From positions 1 to 64,000 of the forward strand of contig QCJM01000004.1 of the NCBI GenBank assembly GCA_003216035.1: DNA of 64,000 nt, in the 5' to 3' direction. The DNA comes from Prochlorococcus sp. AG-409-B13 (lineage in GTDB: Bacteria; Cyanobacteriota; Cyanobacteriia; PCC-6307; Cyanobiaceae). This document shows positions 29,513-38,867 of this stretch, piece after piece. Every line of letters begins with the position of its first letter. Positions within the stretch are counted from its first letter, which is position 1. The position numbers and the translations under genes are program-made. Below the pieces are notes generated by a model, which saw only the letters and a program-made list of their open reading frames with translations, did not search any database and was not told where the DNA came from.

Positions 29513-30841
29513 TTAAATATTTTCTAGCCCCTTTCTGATGGCTGCATAGCATTGCTCAAGTTGAGCATCGTTTAAACAAAGTGGAGGAAGGAGGTAAATA
29601 ACATTGCCTAAAGGCCTGAGAAATACTCCACTTTTCATTACTTGAGTCTTTAACTGTCTTCCCGCAAGATTTAGATAGCCATCACTCCCTTCTACTTTAA
29701 TGTCAAAGGCAGCAATTGTTCCAGTAAGTCTAGGCTTTTTTACTTTGGGATGTTTAGCTAGTCTTTTTAGATGAGGTAGATGCCTGGATTCAAAGTTTTC
29801 GAAGCTTTGAGGATTTTCTTCCAGGAGGTCCAAGCTGGCATTCGCAGCTGCGCAACCTAATGGGTTGGCCGTGAAGCTGTGTCCATGCCAGAAAGTGAGA
29901 CTTGGGTTTTCCCCAACAAAGGCGGCAAATATATTCTCATGAGCCATTGTTACCCCCATAGGTAGGAAGCCCCCTGTTAAGCCCTTTGATAGAGCAATTA
30001 AATCTGGCAGGATTCCTGCTCTTTGAAATGCGAATAATGAGCCACACCTTCCGAAGCCAGTTAGAACTTCATCGGCTATTAACAGTGCATCTGCTTGACG
30101 CACTCGGTTCTCAACTTCTTTAATGAATTCTGGTCGAACCATAGACATTCCTCCTGCTCCTTGAACTAGTGGCTCAAGAATTACTGCGGCTGTAGGTATT
30201 TCAAGTAGCTTCTCTAATCTTTCTAATGAGACTTTTTCTCTCATTTGTAACTCTTCATCTCCCCACCATGTAGATGGCCAAGGCACTCTATTGACTGGAA
30301 ATAACATTGGTTCAAAGGGGGCATTAAATAGATTGCGTTCTCCTACCGCCATGGCCCCAAATGTGTCTCCGTGGTAGGCCCCTTCAAATGCAATTAGTTG
30401 ATGTCTTGGCTCACCTTTGTTATGCCACCATTGGCAAGCGATTTTGAGGGCAACTTCAACTGCAGTTGAGCCGTTGTCTGAGAAAAATAAACGTTCAAGA
30501 CCTGTTTTATTGCTAAGCCTCCTGGCTAAGCGTTCGGCCTCTGGGTGGGTGAAATCAGCAAAAATAACTTGTTCGAGCTGGCTTGCCTGAGATGCGATTG
30601 CGTTCCCTATGGTTTGATTTGCATGACCATGAAGGGTGACCCACCAGCTACTAATTGCATCAATAAGTCTGGAGCCATCATCAAGTATTAAATGGGCCCC
30701 GTCTCCTGCGATTGCTCGCTGAGGTGGAGATGAAGAAGCTATTTGGGTAAAAGGAGGCCAAAGGTTTGGATTCCATTCTTTGTAAGCTTCGTTTGGTATG
30801 GACTGGGAATTATTCATGGAAAGCTTGCCTTGGTTTTTCAT
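29513..30841 (-). CDS. bioA: Adenosylmethionine-8-amino-7-oxononanoate aminotransferase
   Basis: 442 aa; WWVTLHGHANQTIGNAIA, FSDNGSTAVEVALKIACQWW, IADEVLTGFGRCG; real start may be the internal Met (MNNSQSIPNEAYKEW). Confidence 0.95.
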   Translation of the reverse strand: MKNQGKLSMNNSQSIPNEAYKEWNPNLWPPFTQIASSSPPQRAIAGDGAHLILDDGSRLIDAISSWWVTLHGHANQTIGNAIASQASQLEQVIFADFTHPEAERLARRLSNKTGLERLFFSDNGSTAVEVALKIACQWWHNKGEPRHQLIAFEGAYHGDTFGAMAVGERNLFNAPFEPMLFPVNRVPWPSTWWGDEELQMREKVSLERLEKLLEIPTAAVILEPLVQGAGGMSMVRPEFIKEVENRVRQADALLIADEVLTGFGRCGSLFAFQRAGILPDLIALSKGLTGGFLPMGVTMAHENIFAAFVGENPSLTFWHGHSFTANPLGCAAANASLDLLEENPQSFENFESRHLPHLKRLAKHPKVKKPRLTGTIAAFDIKVEGSDGYLNLAGRQLKTQVMKSGVFLRPLGNVIYLLPPLCLNDAQLEQCYAAIRKGLENI

Positions 30842-30890
30842 ATTGGGTCTTGGAGGGGCGCAACTTAAAATTCTGCAACGATGATTGGTT

Positions 30891-30928
30891 AAGAGGATCT
30901 GAAGAGTTTTTCAGGGAAAGCACCTCTT
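30891..30928. promoter_or_regulatory. Nested hairpin in bioD-bioA intergenic region
   Basis: AAGAGG-at-CTGAA-gagttt-TTCAG-ggaaagca-CCTCTT. Confidence 0.45.
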
Positions 30929-30935
30929 CTTGAGA

Positions 30936-30953
30936 TAGTTTTATATAAAACTA
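30936..30953. promoter_or_regulatory. 18-bp perfect palindrome upstream of bioA
   Basis: tagttttat|ataaaacta is its own reverse complement. Confidence 0.5.
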
Positions 30954-31130
30954 GGAGATTTAGCCCATTAATTCTTGCATAATTCTGGATGATTGATGGT
31001 ATACAGACTTATCTTTCTACGCTTTGCCCAGCATATAAGTCTATCTTTATATCTGTGAAGAGTACCATTATTGCTATGCATATTAGTGAAGTTGAGAATA
31101 TGATTAATATTTGATTTATGAGAATTTCGA

Positions 31131-31787
31131 TTAATTAAATTCCAATAAAAGCTTTTCAAAAGTGTTACTTAGCCCTTGCCGTTGCCATTCTAGATCTAGG
31201 GTTTTTGAAGTGACTTCTTTTAGGTAAGGTAGTTGGGCAATTATTGGAAAGCCTCCTAATAGTTCAATTGTTTTGGGATTATCTTGATGTAGGAGTCCAT
31301 TTAGAATGATTCCTAGAATTGAGATGTTTCTTTTTTTAAGCGCTTCAATGCTTAACAAGGTGTGATTGATTGTGCCTAGGCCACTTCTTGCTACGAGGAT
31401 GACTGGAAGTTTCCATTTTTCGATCTGATCTATTTGAAGCCATTGACGATTCAGGGGAACCATTAACCCTCCTGCTGTTTCTATAATTAAATGATTATTG
31501 ACCAAAGGAATTTTCAGTAGTTTAGGGTCTATTAGAACTTCTTCTTTTTCTGCTGCCCAATGGGGAGAGACTGGAGCCTTGAATTTGTAGATTTCTGGTA
31601 TTATTCTCTTTGGAGAAAGGTTTAGTAGCTGGCAGACTCTCCCTTTGTCCCCTCCGTCTTCGAGACCGCTTTGAACTGGCTTCCAGTAAACTCCTTGGAG
31701 CCCTTGTACTAATAGGGCGCTAATAATTGTTTTCCCTACATCAGTGTCTGTTCCACAAACAATTAGCTTTGTTTTTTTAGTAATCAT
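31131..31787 (-). CDS. bioD: Dethiobiotin synthetase
   Basis: LIVCGTDTDVGKTIISALLVQGL, IIETAGGLMVPL; start trimmed from 31856 to the Met of MITKKTKL, giving a 4-bp overlap with bioC. Confidence 0.92.
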   Translation of the reverse strand: MITKKTKLIVCGTDTDVGKTIISALLVQGLQGVYWKPVQSGLEDGGDKGRVCQLLNLSPKRIIPEIYKFKAPVSPHWAAEKEEVLIDPKLLKIPLVNNHLIIETAGGLMVPLNRQWLQIDQIEKWKLPVILVARSGLGTINHTLLSIEALKKRNISILGIILNGLLHQDNPKTIELLGGFPIIAQLPYLKEVTSKTLDLEWQRQGLSNTFEKLLLEFN

Positions 31788-32545
31788 TTTTGGATTAATA
31801 CAACCAGGGTTAACCAAGTGAGCTGGACAGTTCCATCTTGTTGGGATCGAGGCCAAGCCTTTTGTATTCGACGCCAGTTGCCAACACTCAGGGTTGACTT
31901 AGAACTGTAATGTGCTCCGATTTTGATGATTGGCTTTAAAAGTGAAAACATATCTGGTGCTTTTTGGCTAAAGCTGTGAACCGATTCATATTTGATATGA
32001 GACTTCTCAAAGACTTCTAGAAGAGACTTCTTTGAAGGTAAAGAAAAGCCTGTATACGTTGTTCCCGATTGTTTAGCGGCATGTTGCCATTCAGTGAAGC
32101 TCCCTTTAATAGGTACAGCAACTGCAAGCCAACCTCCTGGAGCTAAGGCGTTGAACCATTCCTCTAATCGGAATGCAGGATCCTTTAGCCATTGCAATGA
32201 GAAATTTGATGCAATTAATTGTGGAGCTTTTGACCAACCAGGCAGCCCAAGATTTAGATCCCAGAGTTGAGATGGACTTTCAGAATTGCTTTGTGAAAGC
32301 ATGCCCGGACTGCCATCTACTCTGATTACAGATTGGCTGGGATTACATGCTTCTAATGCATCTGCGAGCAGGCCTGTTCCGGCTCCAAGATCAGCCCAAA
32401 TTCCACTTTTGATTTTTTGCTTTGAGCAGTAATCTGCAAGAATTAAAGCAAATCTACGTTGCAATTCTGCGTGATTATTGTAGCTTCTTGAAGCTTGTTC
32501 AAAGTTATTCAGTACATCTTTTGGCCAGGTGTTGGTCATGCGCAT
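31784..32545 (-). CDS. bioC: Malonyl-ACP O-methyltransferase BioC
   Basis: 253 aa SAM methyltransferase; WADLGAGTGLLADAL, ASNFSLQWLKDP; inside the bio gene cluster. Confidence 0.88.
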   Translation of the reverse strand: MRMTNTWPKDVLNNFEQASRSYNNHAELQRRFALILADYCSKQKIKSGIWADLGAGTGLLADALEACNPSQSVIRVDGSPGMLSQSNSESPSQLWDLNLGLPGWSKAPQLIASNFSLQWLKDPAFRLEEWFNALAPGGWLAVAVPIKGSFTEWQHAAKQSGTTYTGFSLPSKKSLLEVFEKSHIKYESVHSFSQKAPDMFSLLKPIIKIGAHYSSKSTLSVGNWRRIQKAWPRSQQDGTVQLTWLTLVVLIQK

Positions 32546-33252
32546 GATTCAAGCCAATTAAGTATCAGCTCTATTAGCCCTGGCATTGCTAGTGCGTGAC
32601 CAGTCTTGGGGAGGCTCCAATGGATGGGTTTTGCAGCGAGATGTCTATCGAGATCGTCAATTAGGGCCTTCCTGGACTCTGGAATCACGATGGCATCTTC
32701 TTGTCCTTCAACTACTAATACTCTTATTCTTGAAGATAGTCCACCAGGTAATCCTTGAGTATTGATCAGCAAATCTAAATCGGACTTGAGTGTTTCTCGC
32801 CCCTCTAAAGAAAGCCCGTTTGAAATTGTTGGCTGATGCATGTCCTGTGATGAAGCTGGATAAGCGGCTTTTTCGAAGAAGGCTTTGAGCATGCTTGCTT
32901 CTTGTGAAGTGCCTATTAGCTTTTTCATTCCATTTAATGCTGCTTTTAAACTACGAGTTCTTTTACCTAGTGTTATAAAACGGCTAAAGCTAGCTAGCAA
33001 AATTAAATCAGTAGCTTGAGCAATTACACTATGATCAAGAAGATGAAAGCCTAGAGAATGGCTAATTAATACTCTTCGATCAGTAGAAGACTTCTCAAAA
33101 TATTTTTTCCAATGAGGGTCGAATCTTGTTAGCTCTCCATAGCCTCTTTCACCACTTTGCCAATGCCATTGTTTTGTTTGGAAAAGGTTTTCCCATTCTT
33201 TCCACATATGGCTATCGCCACACCAGCCATGCATAGCTATTACTTCTTTCAC
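32536..33252 (-). CDS. Alpha/beta hydrolase, putative pimeloyl-ACP methyl ester esterase (BioK-like)
   Basis: 238 aa; MHGWCGDSHMW, LISHSLGFHLLDH, GHALAMPG; located between bioF and bioC. BioK assignment is inferred from context. Confidence 0.75.
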   Translation of the reverse strand: MKEVIAMHGWCGDSHMWKEWENLFQTKQWHWQSGERGYGELTRFDPHWKKYFEKSSTDRRVLISHSLGFHLLDHSVIAQATDLILLASFSRFITLGKRTRSLKAALNGMKKLIGTSQEASMLKAFFEKAAYPASSQDMHQPTISNGLSLEGRETLKSDLDLLINTQGLPGGLSSRIRVLVVEGQEDAIVIPESRKALIDDLDRHLAAKPIHWSLPKTGHALAMPGLIELILNWLESCA

Positions 33253-34391
33253 TCTTCTGTTAAGCCAGCCAGAAGCTTTTTAAAAACCCCGTTCGGGAGA
33301 TCTTTGCGTATTGCCAAACGTAACCTTGACGTACCTTCCGGAACTGTAGGAGGCCGAATAGCAATACTGAGTATCCCTTTTTCTTCTAGTTGATTTTGAC
33401 GTCTTAAAGCAAGTTCATCAGAGCCAAAAACAATTGAAATAATTTGACCGGATCCTGGAGGGCGATGGAATCCGTTTTTAACAAGGAGCGAACGCCAATT
33501 CTGTGCCTTCTCAAGGAGCTCAAGGCCCCATTTGGGATTCGCTTCGATGAGCTTTAAGGCTGCCAGTGCAGCAGCAGTTAGTGGAGGTGCAAGAGCTGTC
33601 GTATAACGAAATGCCCCACTTTTTTGTAGTAGATCTTCAGCAGTTTTTGCATCGCTTGCTAGGAAAGCACCACCACTTCCAAATGCTTTCCCAAAAGTCC
33701 CGCTAATTATTCCTACGGGAGCTGGCAAGCCATAGCAGAGTCCTCTCCCTTGGTTTCCAAATACTCCTAGGGCATGAGCTTCATCAACTAAAAGCTTGGC
33801 TTCGTATTTATCACATAACTCCGCCATCCCTTTGAGCTGAGGATTAGTCCCCTCCATACTGAAAAGACTTTCAGTGATCACAAGTGGTTGTTGCTTGGGA
33901 AATTTTTGACGAGATATGTAAAGACGCCTTCCTAAATCTTTTAAATCATTGTGGGCATACCTTTGAAACCTTGCTCCGCAAGCTTTTACACCTAATAGCA
34001 ATGAATGGTGGATAAGCCTATCTGCAAAAACTGGCGAAGATCTGTTCGCCAATGCAAGTACGGCAGCGATATTTGCTTGAAATCCGCTTGGGAAGAGTAA
34101 AACTCTTTCTCTCCCAAGCCAATTAGCCAAAGCTTCCTCCATTTCTTTATGTATTGGTCGACTACCAGTCACAAGTCTTGAGCCTCCTGCTCCTACACCT
34201 TGTGAATGCATTACTGATTGGGCGGCTTCTATCAGATTTGGATGCCTGCTAAGACCAAGGTAATCATTGCTTGCAAGATCTATGAGAGATGACGATTGCG
34301 CTTCAGGCTCACAGGTCTCTAACTCGTTTGGGTTTTGACTATGAGTCCAGATTCGAAGTGTGCGACGTCTGTAAGGGGGTATTTTTGTCAT
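33249..34391 (-). CDS. bioF: 8-amino-7-oxononanoate synthase
   Basis: 380 aa; ASNDYLGLSRHPNLIEAA, GAGGSRLVTGS, LLVDEAHALGVFGNQGRGLC, GTFGKAFGSGGAF. Confidence 0.95.
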   Translation of the reverse strand: MTKIPPYRRRTLRIWTHSQNPNELETCEPEAQSSSLIDLASNDYLGLSRHPNLIEAAQSVMHSQGVGAGGSRLVTGSRPIHKEMEEALANWLGRERVLLFPSGFQANIAAVLALANRSSPVFADRLIHHSLLLGVKACGARFQRYAHNDLKDLGRRLYISRQKFPKQQPLVITESLFSMEGTNPQLKGMAELCDKYEAKLLVDEAHALGVFGNQGRGLCYGLPAPVGIISGTFGKAFGSGGAFLASDAKTAEDLLQKSGAFRYTTALAPPLTAAALAALKLIEANPKWGLELLEKAQNWRSLLVKNGFHRPPGSGQIISIVFGSDELALRRQNQLEEKGILSIAIRPPTVPEGTSRLRLAIRKDLPNGVFKKLLAGLTEE

Positions 34392-34519
34392 CTTTTAGGT
34401 GGGCCTTTCGTTGTTTTTTTGTGGTGGTTGATATTTTGGGGTTTTTAAGTAAAAGATAGTTCTCTTGATGTGTGTATTTTTCTCTTCTTTAAATTCGAGG
34501 GTTCTCTAAGATCTAGCTC

Positions 34520-37297
34520 ATGAGCTCAGCGGCGAACGTCACGAATTCAAACGACGTTGCAACTGTTGTTATTGATCCTGGAGAGATCTTCCCATTTGAG
34601 TTGGATGATTTTCAACTTCAGGCTATTGATGCTTTGAATCAGGGATATTCAGTTGTTGTAAGTGCTCCAACGGGTTCAGGGAAGACATTAGTAGGGGAAT
34701 ATGCAATTTATCGAGCTATTGCTCATGGACAAAAAGTTTTTTATACAACTCCATTGAAGGCTCTATCGAATCAGAAGCTTCGAGACTTCAGAAGTCAATT
34801 TGGTAATGAGAATGTTGGGTTAATGACTGGGGATTTAAGTGTTAATAGGGAGGCTTCAATAGTAGTTATGACTACAGAGATTTTCCGCAACATGCTTTAT
34901 GCGGAAGCACATGAAGAGGAAGACCCTCTATTAAAAGTTGAAGCAGTAGTGCTTGATGAATGCCATTACATGAATGATTCCCAGAGAGGGACAGTTTGGG
35001 AAGAATCGATTATTCATTGCCCGACATCGGTCCAGTTAGTAGCTCTTTCTGCCACCGTGGCTAATGCTGGTCAGCTAACTGACTGGATTCAGACTGTACA
35101 TGGACCTGCTCAGTTGATTCGCAGTGATTACAGACCGGTTCCGTTGCATTTCAGTTTTTGTAGTGCTAAAGGATTGCACCCTCTCCTGAATGCTCAAGGT
35201 ACTGGACTACACCCTAATTCAAAGATTTGGCGGGCGCCAAAGGGGCATAAAAGAAAGGGACGTTTAGCCAAGCCTCCACAGCCCCAAGTGCCAGAGATAA
35301 GTTATGTGGTTTCTCAAATGGCTGAGCGTGAAATGCTCCCAGCTATTTACTTTATTTTTAGTCGTCGAGGTTGCGATAAGGCTGTTAGGGAGCTTGCCTC
35401 TCAGTGCTTAGTGACCTCTAGTCAAAAAGCACAGATTCAAAAAAGACTTAGTGCCTATAGCGATATCAATCCAGATGCAGTACGTGAAGGTATACATGTG
35501 GATGCATTGTTGCGAGGCATCGCATCACATCATGCGGGGGTGTTACCAGCTTGGAAAGAATTGATAGAGGAATTATTTCAAAATGGATTAGTGAAGGTGG
35601 TTTTTGCTACTGAGACATTGGCAGCCGGGATAAATATGCCTGCCAGAAGCACAGTTATTTCAGTTTTTTCAAAACGCACTGAACAGGGGCATCGTCCTCT
35701 AATGGGGAGTGAATTCCTTCAAATGGCTGGAAGGGCGGGGAGAAGGGGGCTTGATTCAAAGGGTTATGTCGTAACTGTGCAGAGTCGATTTGATGGCATT
35801 AGGGAGGCTGGACAGTTAGCAACAAGTTCGGCTGACCCATTGGTAAGTCATTTCACTCCTAGCTATGGGATGGTTTTAAATCTGTTGCAAAGACATGACC
35901 TGAATAAGGCGAAAGAATTGGTTGAGCGTAGTTTTGGGCGTTATTTAGCGAGTCTTGATTTAGTTGAGGAGGAGGAGCTCCTTGAGCAGTTGCGTCAAAA
36001 ATTAGGACAATTGCAAGGGGCGGCTGGTGATGTCCCTTGGGAAGATTTTGAGACGTATGAAAAGTGTCGTGGACGGTTGAGAGAGGAGCGGCGTTTGTTA
36101 CGCATCCTTCAACAACAAGCAGCTGAGACTCTCGAGCATGAGCTTACTTTGGCTTTGCAATTTGCCAGTATTGGAACACTTGTAAGCCTGAAGGCTCCTC
36201 AATTCCGTGGTCAAGTAACGCCTGCTGTCATCGTTGACAAACTCAATGGGCCAGGTCAGTTTCCTCTTCTACTTTGCCTCACTGATGAGAATGTTTGGGC
36301 TTTGTTGCCTTGTCAGTCAGTGGTGAGTTTGTATGCAGAGTTAGCTTGTTTGGAAATTAGTGGTCTTAAACCTCCTCATCTAAAACGTACAGGGGAACTT
36401 CGTCATGGAAATGAGAAAAGTAGTGAGTTTGCTCAGGCAATTTCTCTTTTAGGTAAACGTCATGACATGAAGACTCCTCAATATGACTTAGCTGGAGAAG
36501 TTTTAGCGCAGGTTCAATTAGTCAAAGATCTTGAAGAGGAGATGGAGCAACAACCGGCTCATCGTTGGGGTGATCGGAAACAGCTCAAGAAACATCGACG
36601 AAGAATGGAAGAGTTAGATCTAGAGATAAGAGAACGTCAGCATTTTCTGCATCATCGGGCGAATCGTCATTGGGCAATGTTCCTTGCTTTGATAGACATA
36701 CTCCAACACTTTGGCTGTCTTGATGATCTCGAGCCTACTGAAATAGGGAGGACAGTATCTGTTTTAAGAGGTGACAATGAACTGTGGTTAGGTCTTGCGT
36801 TGATGAGCGGGCATTTGGATGAATTGCAACCTGCTGAATTGGCTGCGGTTTTTCAGGCAATTAGCACAGAGGTGAATCGCCCTGATCTTTGGAGTGGATA
36901 CCCACTTCCCCCTAACGCTGAGGAAGCTCTGAATGATTTATCTGCAATAAGGCGTGAGCTGTTGAGAGTGCAGGAGCGTTGCAATATTGTCGTTCCTGCT
37001 TGGTATGGACCCGAGCTTATGGGTTTGGTATATGCCTGGGCATCTGGTACTACTTGGAATGAGCTGATTGGCAATACATCTCTTGATGAAGGAGATGTTG
37101 TTCGGATAATGCGTAGAACGGTTGATTTGCTTGCTCAGGCCCCTTATTGCTTGGCTATTAGTGAGCAATTAAGAAAAAATTGCCGTTCAGCATTAAAAGC
37201 TATTAATAGATTTCCTGTTTGTGAGACGGAAGATTTGCTAAGGGCAGTTGCTGATCAGGAAATAGGGTTGAATCCTGCGACTGAACGTGTTGTGTGA
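34520..37297 (+). CDS. Ski2/Mtr4-like DExH RNA helicase with DSHCT domain
   Basis: 925 aa; SAPTGSGKTLVGEYAIYRA, DECHYMND, ALSATVANA, FLQMAGRAGRRG; C-terminal DSHCT-like region. Confidence 0.92.
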   Translation: MSSAANVTNSNDVATVVIDPGEIFPFELDDFQLQAIDALNQGYSVVVSAPTGSGKTLVGEYAIYRAIAHGQKVFYTTPLKALSNQKLRDFRSQFGNENVGLMTGDLSVNREASIVVMTTEIFRNMLYAEAHEEEDPLLKVEAVVLDECHYMNDSQRGTVWEESIIHCPTSVQLVALSATVANAGQLTDWIQTVHGPAQLIRSDYRPVPLHFSFCSAKGLHPLLNAQGTGLHPNSKIWRAPKGHKRKGRLAKPPQPQVPEISYVVSQMAEREMLPAIYFIFSRRGCDKAVRELASQCLVTSSQKAQIQKRLSAYSDINPDAVREGIHVDALLRGIASHHAGVLPAWKELIEELFQNGLVKVVFATETLAAGINMPARSTVISVFSKRTEQGHRPLMGSEFLQMAGRAGRRGLDSKGYVVTVQSRFDGIREAGQLATSSADPLVSHFTPSYGMVLNLLQRHDLNKAKELVERSFGRYLASLDLVEEEELLEQLRQKLGQLQGAAGDVPWEDFETYEKCRGRLREERRLLRILQQQAAETLEHELTLALQFASIGTLVSLKAPQFRGQVTPAVIVDKLNGPGQFPLLLCLTDENVWALLPCQSVVSLYAELACLEISGLKPPHLKRTGELRHGNEKSSEFAQAISLLGKRHDMKTPQYDLAGEVLAQVQLVKDLEEEMEQQPAHRWGDRKQLKKHRRRMEELDLEIRERQHFLHHRANRHWAMFLALIDILQHFGCLDDLEPTEIGRTVSVLRGDNELWLGLALMSGHLDELQPAELAAVFQAISTEVNRPDLWSGYPLPPNAEEALNDLSAIRRELLRVQERCNIVVPAWYGPELMGLVYAWASGTTWNELIGNTSLDEGDVVRIMRRTVDLLAQAPYCLAISEQLRKNCRSALKAINRFPVCETEDLLRAVADQEIGLNPATERVV

Positions 37298-37316
37298 ACT
37301 GTGAGCATTTCTGCTA

Positions 37317-38714
37317 TTAATTATTAGGCATTGTCATTAATGATGGATCTACAATTCGATCAAAATCAACTGCCTTAATATAGTCAAGCTTAAGAGCAGC
37401 TTCGCGAAGACTTATGTCTTCTTTGTAAGCATATTGGGCAATTTGGCTTGATTTCTCATATCCAATCTTTGGAGTTAAAGCTGTAACCAACATGAGAGAT
37501 TGATTGAGATCTCTGTTGATCTTAGTCAGATTTGGTTGAATGCCATCTACCATTGAAACTCGACAATTGTGACAGGCATTTTTTAGCATCTCAATAGTGT
37601 TTATAAGATTGAATGCGATAAGTGGTTTATATGAATTCATTTGTAAATGACCTCCACTGCCTGCAATTGCAACAGCTGTATCTAGTCCGAGGATCTGAGT
37701 GCAAATCATTGCTATTGACTCACATTGTGTTGGATTTACTTTCCCAGGCATAATTGAACTGCCAGGTTCATTCTCAGGAAGCTTTAGTTCGCCTAAGCCT
37801 GCTCTAGGTCCACATGCTAGAAGTCTTATATCATTAACTATCTTTATAAGACTAACTGCTAACATTTTTAGTTGAGTCATTAGATTGACTAGACCATCAT
37901 GACTAGCCATCACGGCAAACTTGTTAATGGCTGGCTTCAAAGGTAGCTCAGTTAATAGTGAGAGTTCCTTAGTGATTTCAGAATCGAAATTGCAAGGGGA
38001 ATTGATGCTAGTGCCGACTGCTGTTCCACCTAAGGGGAGGGGATAAAGTTCTAAGAGAGAGTCTTTTATTCTGTTATGGGATGTTAGGAGCTGGTCTCTC
38101 CATGCAGAGGCTTCTTGGCCTAGGGTCAGAGGCACTGCGTCTTGCAGGTGTGTTCTGCCAACTTTGATGATTTCATTCCAAGCGACACTTTTTTGATTAA
38201 ATGATTCTATTAGAAGTTGTAATTCAGGAAGGAGTTCTTTGGTGATTTGGTTAGCAGTGGCAATATTTATAGCAGCAGGAAAAGTGTCATTAGTTGATTG
38301 CGAGCGATTGACGTGATCGTTTGGATGAACTGGGATGTGACTCCCTAGATCCTCTCCGCCGGCTCTGGAAGAGAGATTGCTTATCACTTCATTGAGATTC
38401 ATATTGGTTTGAGTCCCACTGCCGCTCTGCCAGACCGTTAATGGGAACTCACCATCATGTAATCCTTCTGCAACTTCAGAAGCAGCTGTACAGATTAACG
38501 AACTTCTGTATTCATCTAGAACACCTAGGCGTCTGTTAACTTTGGCTGCGGCTTGTTTAATTCTTGCTAAGGCATGAATGATAGCCAATGGCATTTGATC
38601 ACCACTTATGGAAAAGTTCATCAGGGCCCTTTGGGTTTGTGCTCCCCATAGCGCACTAGTTGGGACTTCAACTGCTCCCATGCTGTCGTGTTCTATTCGC
38701 ATTGATTGGATCAT
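37317..38714 (-). CDS. fumC: Fumarate hydratase class II
   Basis: 465 aa; GSGTQTNMNLNEVISN, SQSTNDTFPAAINIA, GSSIMPGKVNPTQCE. Confidence 0.97.
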   Translation of the reverse strand: MIQSMRIEHDSMGAVEVPTSALWGAQTQRALMNFSISGDQMPLAIIHALARIKQAAAKVNRRLGVLDEYRSSLICTAASEVAEGLHDGEFPLTVWQSGSGTQTNMNLNEVISNLSSRAGGEDLGSHIPVHPNDHVNRSQSTNDTFPAAINIATANQITKELLPELQLLIESFNQKSVAWNEIIKVGRTHLQDAVPLTLGQEASAWRDQLLTSHNRIKDSLLELYPLPLGGTAVGTSINSPCNFDSEITKELSLLTELPLKPAINKFAVMASHDGLVNLMTQLKMLAVSLIKIVNDIRLLACGPRAGLGELKLPENEPGSSIMPGKVNPTQCESIAMICTQILGLDTAVAIAGSGGHLQMNSYKPLIAFNLINTIEMLKNACHNCRVSMVDGIQPNLTKINRDLNQSLMLVTALTPKIGYEKSSQIAQYAYKEDISLREAALKLDYIKAVDFDRIVDPSLMTMPNN

Positions 38715-38846
38715 GTAGTTATTTCAGAGGGAATTAGCAGATCAAACTTCAGAGAAATATCGCTAGTCTATTTGTAATAATTGTATATTTTCATCATCGT
38801 TGCAATGGTTTTGTAGACATTATTCGCCAACAAATTCAATCTATAT

Positions 38847-38863
38847 ATCCCCTTAAAGGGGAT
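38847..38863 (-). terminator. Hairpin just downstream of purB, possible weak terminator
   Basis: atcccctt-a-aaggggat perfect inverted repeat 5 bp past the purB stop; lacks a clean U-tract. Confidence 0.4.
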
Positions 38864-38867
38864 GGAG

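Noticed and set aside
30968-31159. 63-aa minus ORF overlapping the 3' end of bioD
   Set aside because: Asn/His/Lys-rich AT-driven frame without recognisable motif; treated as non-coding.
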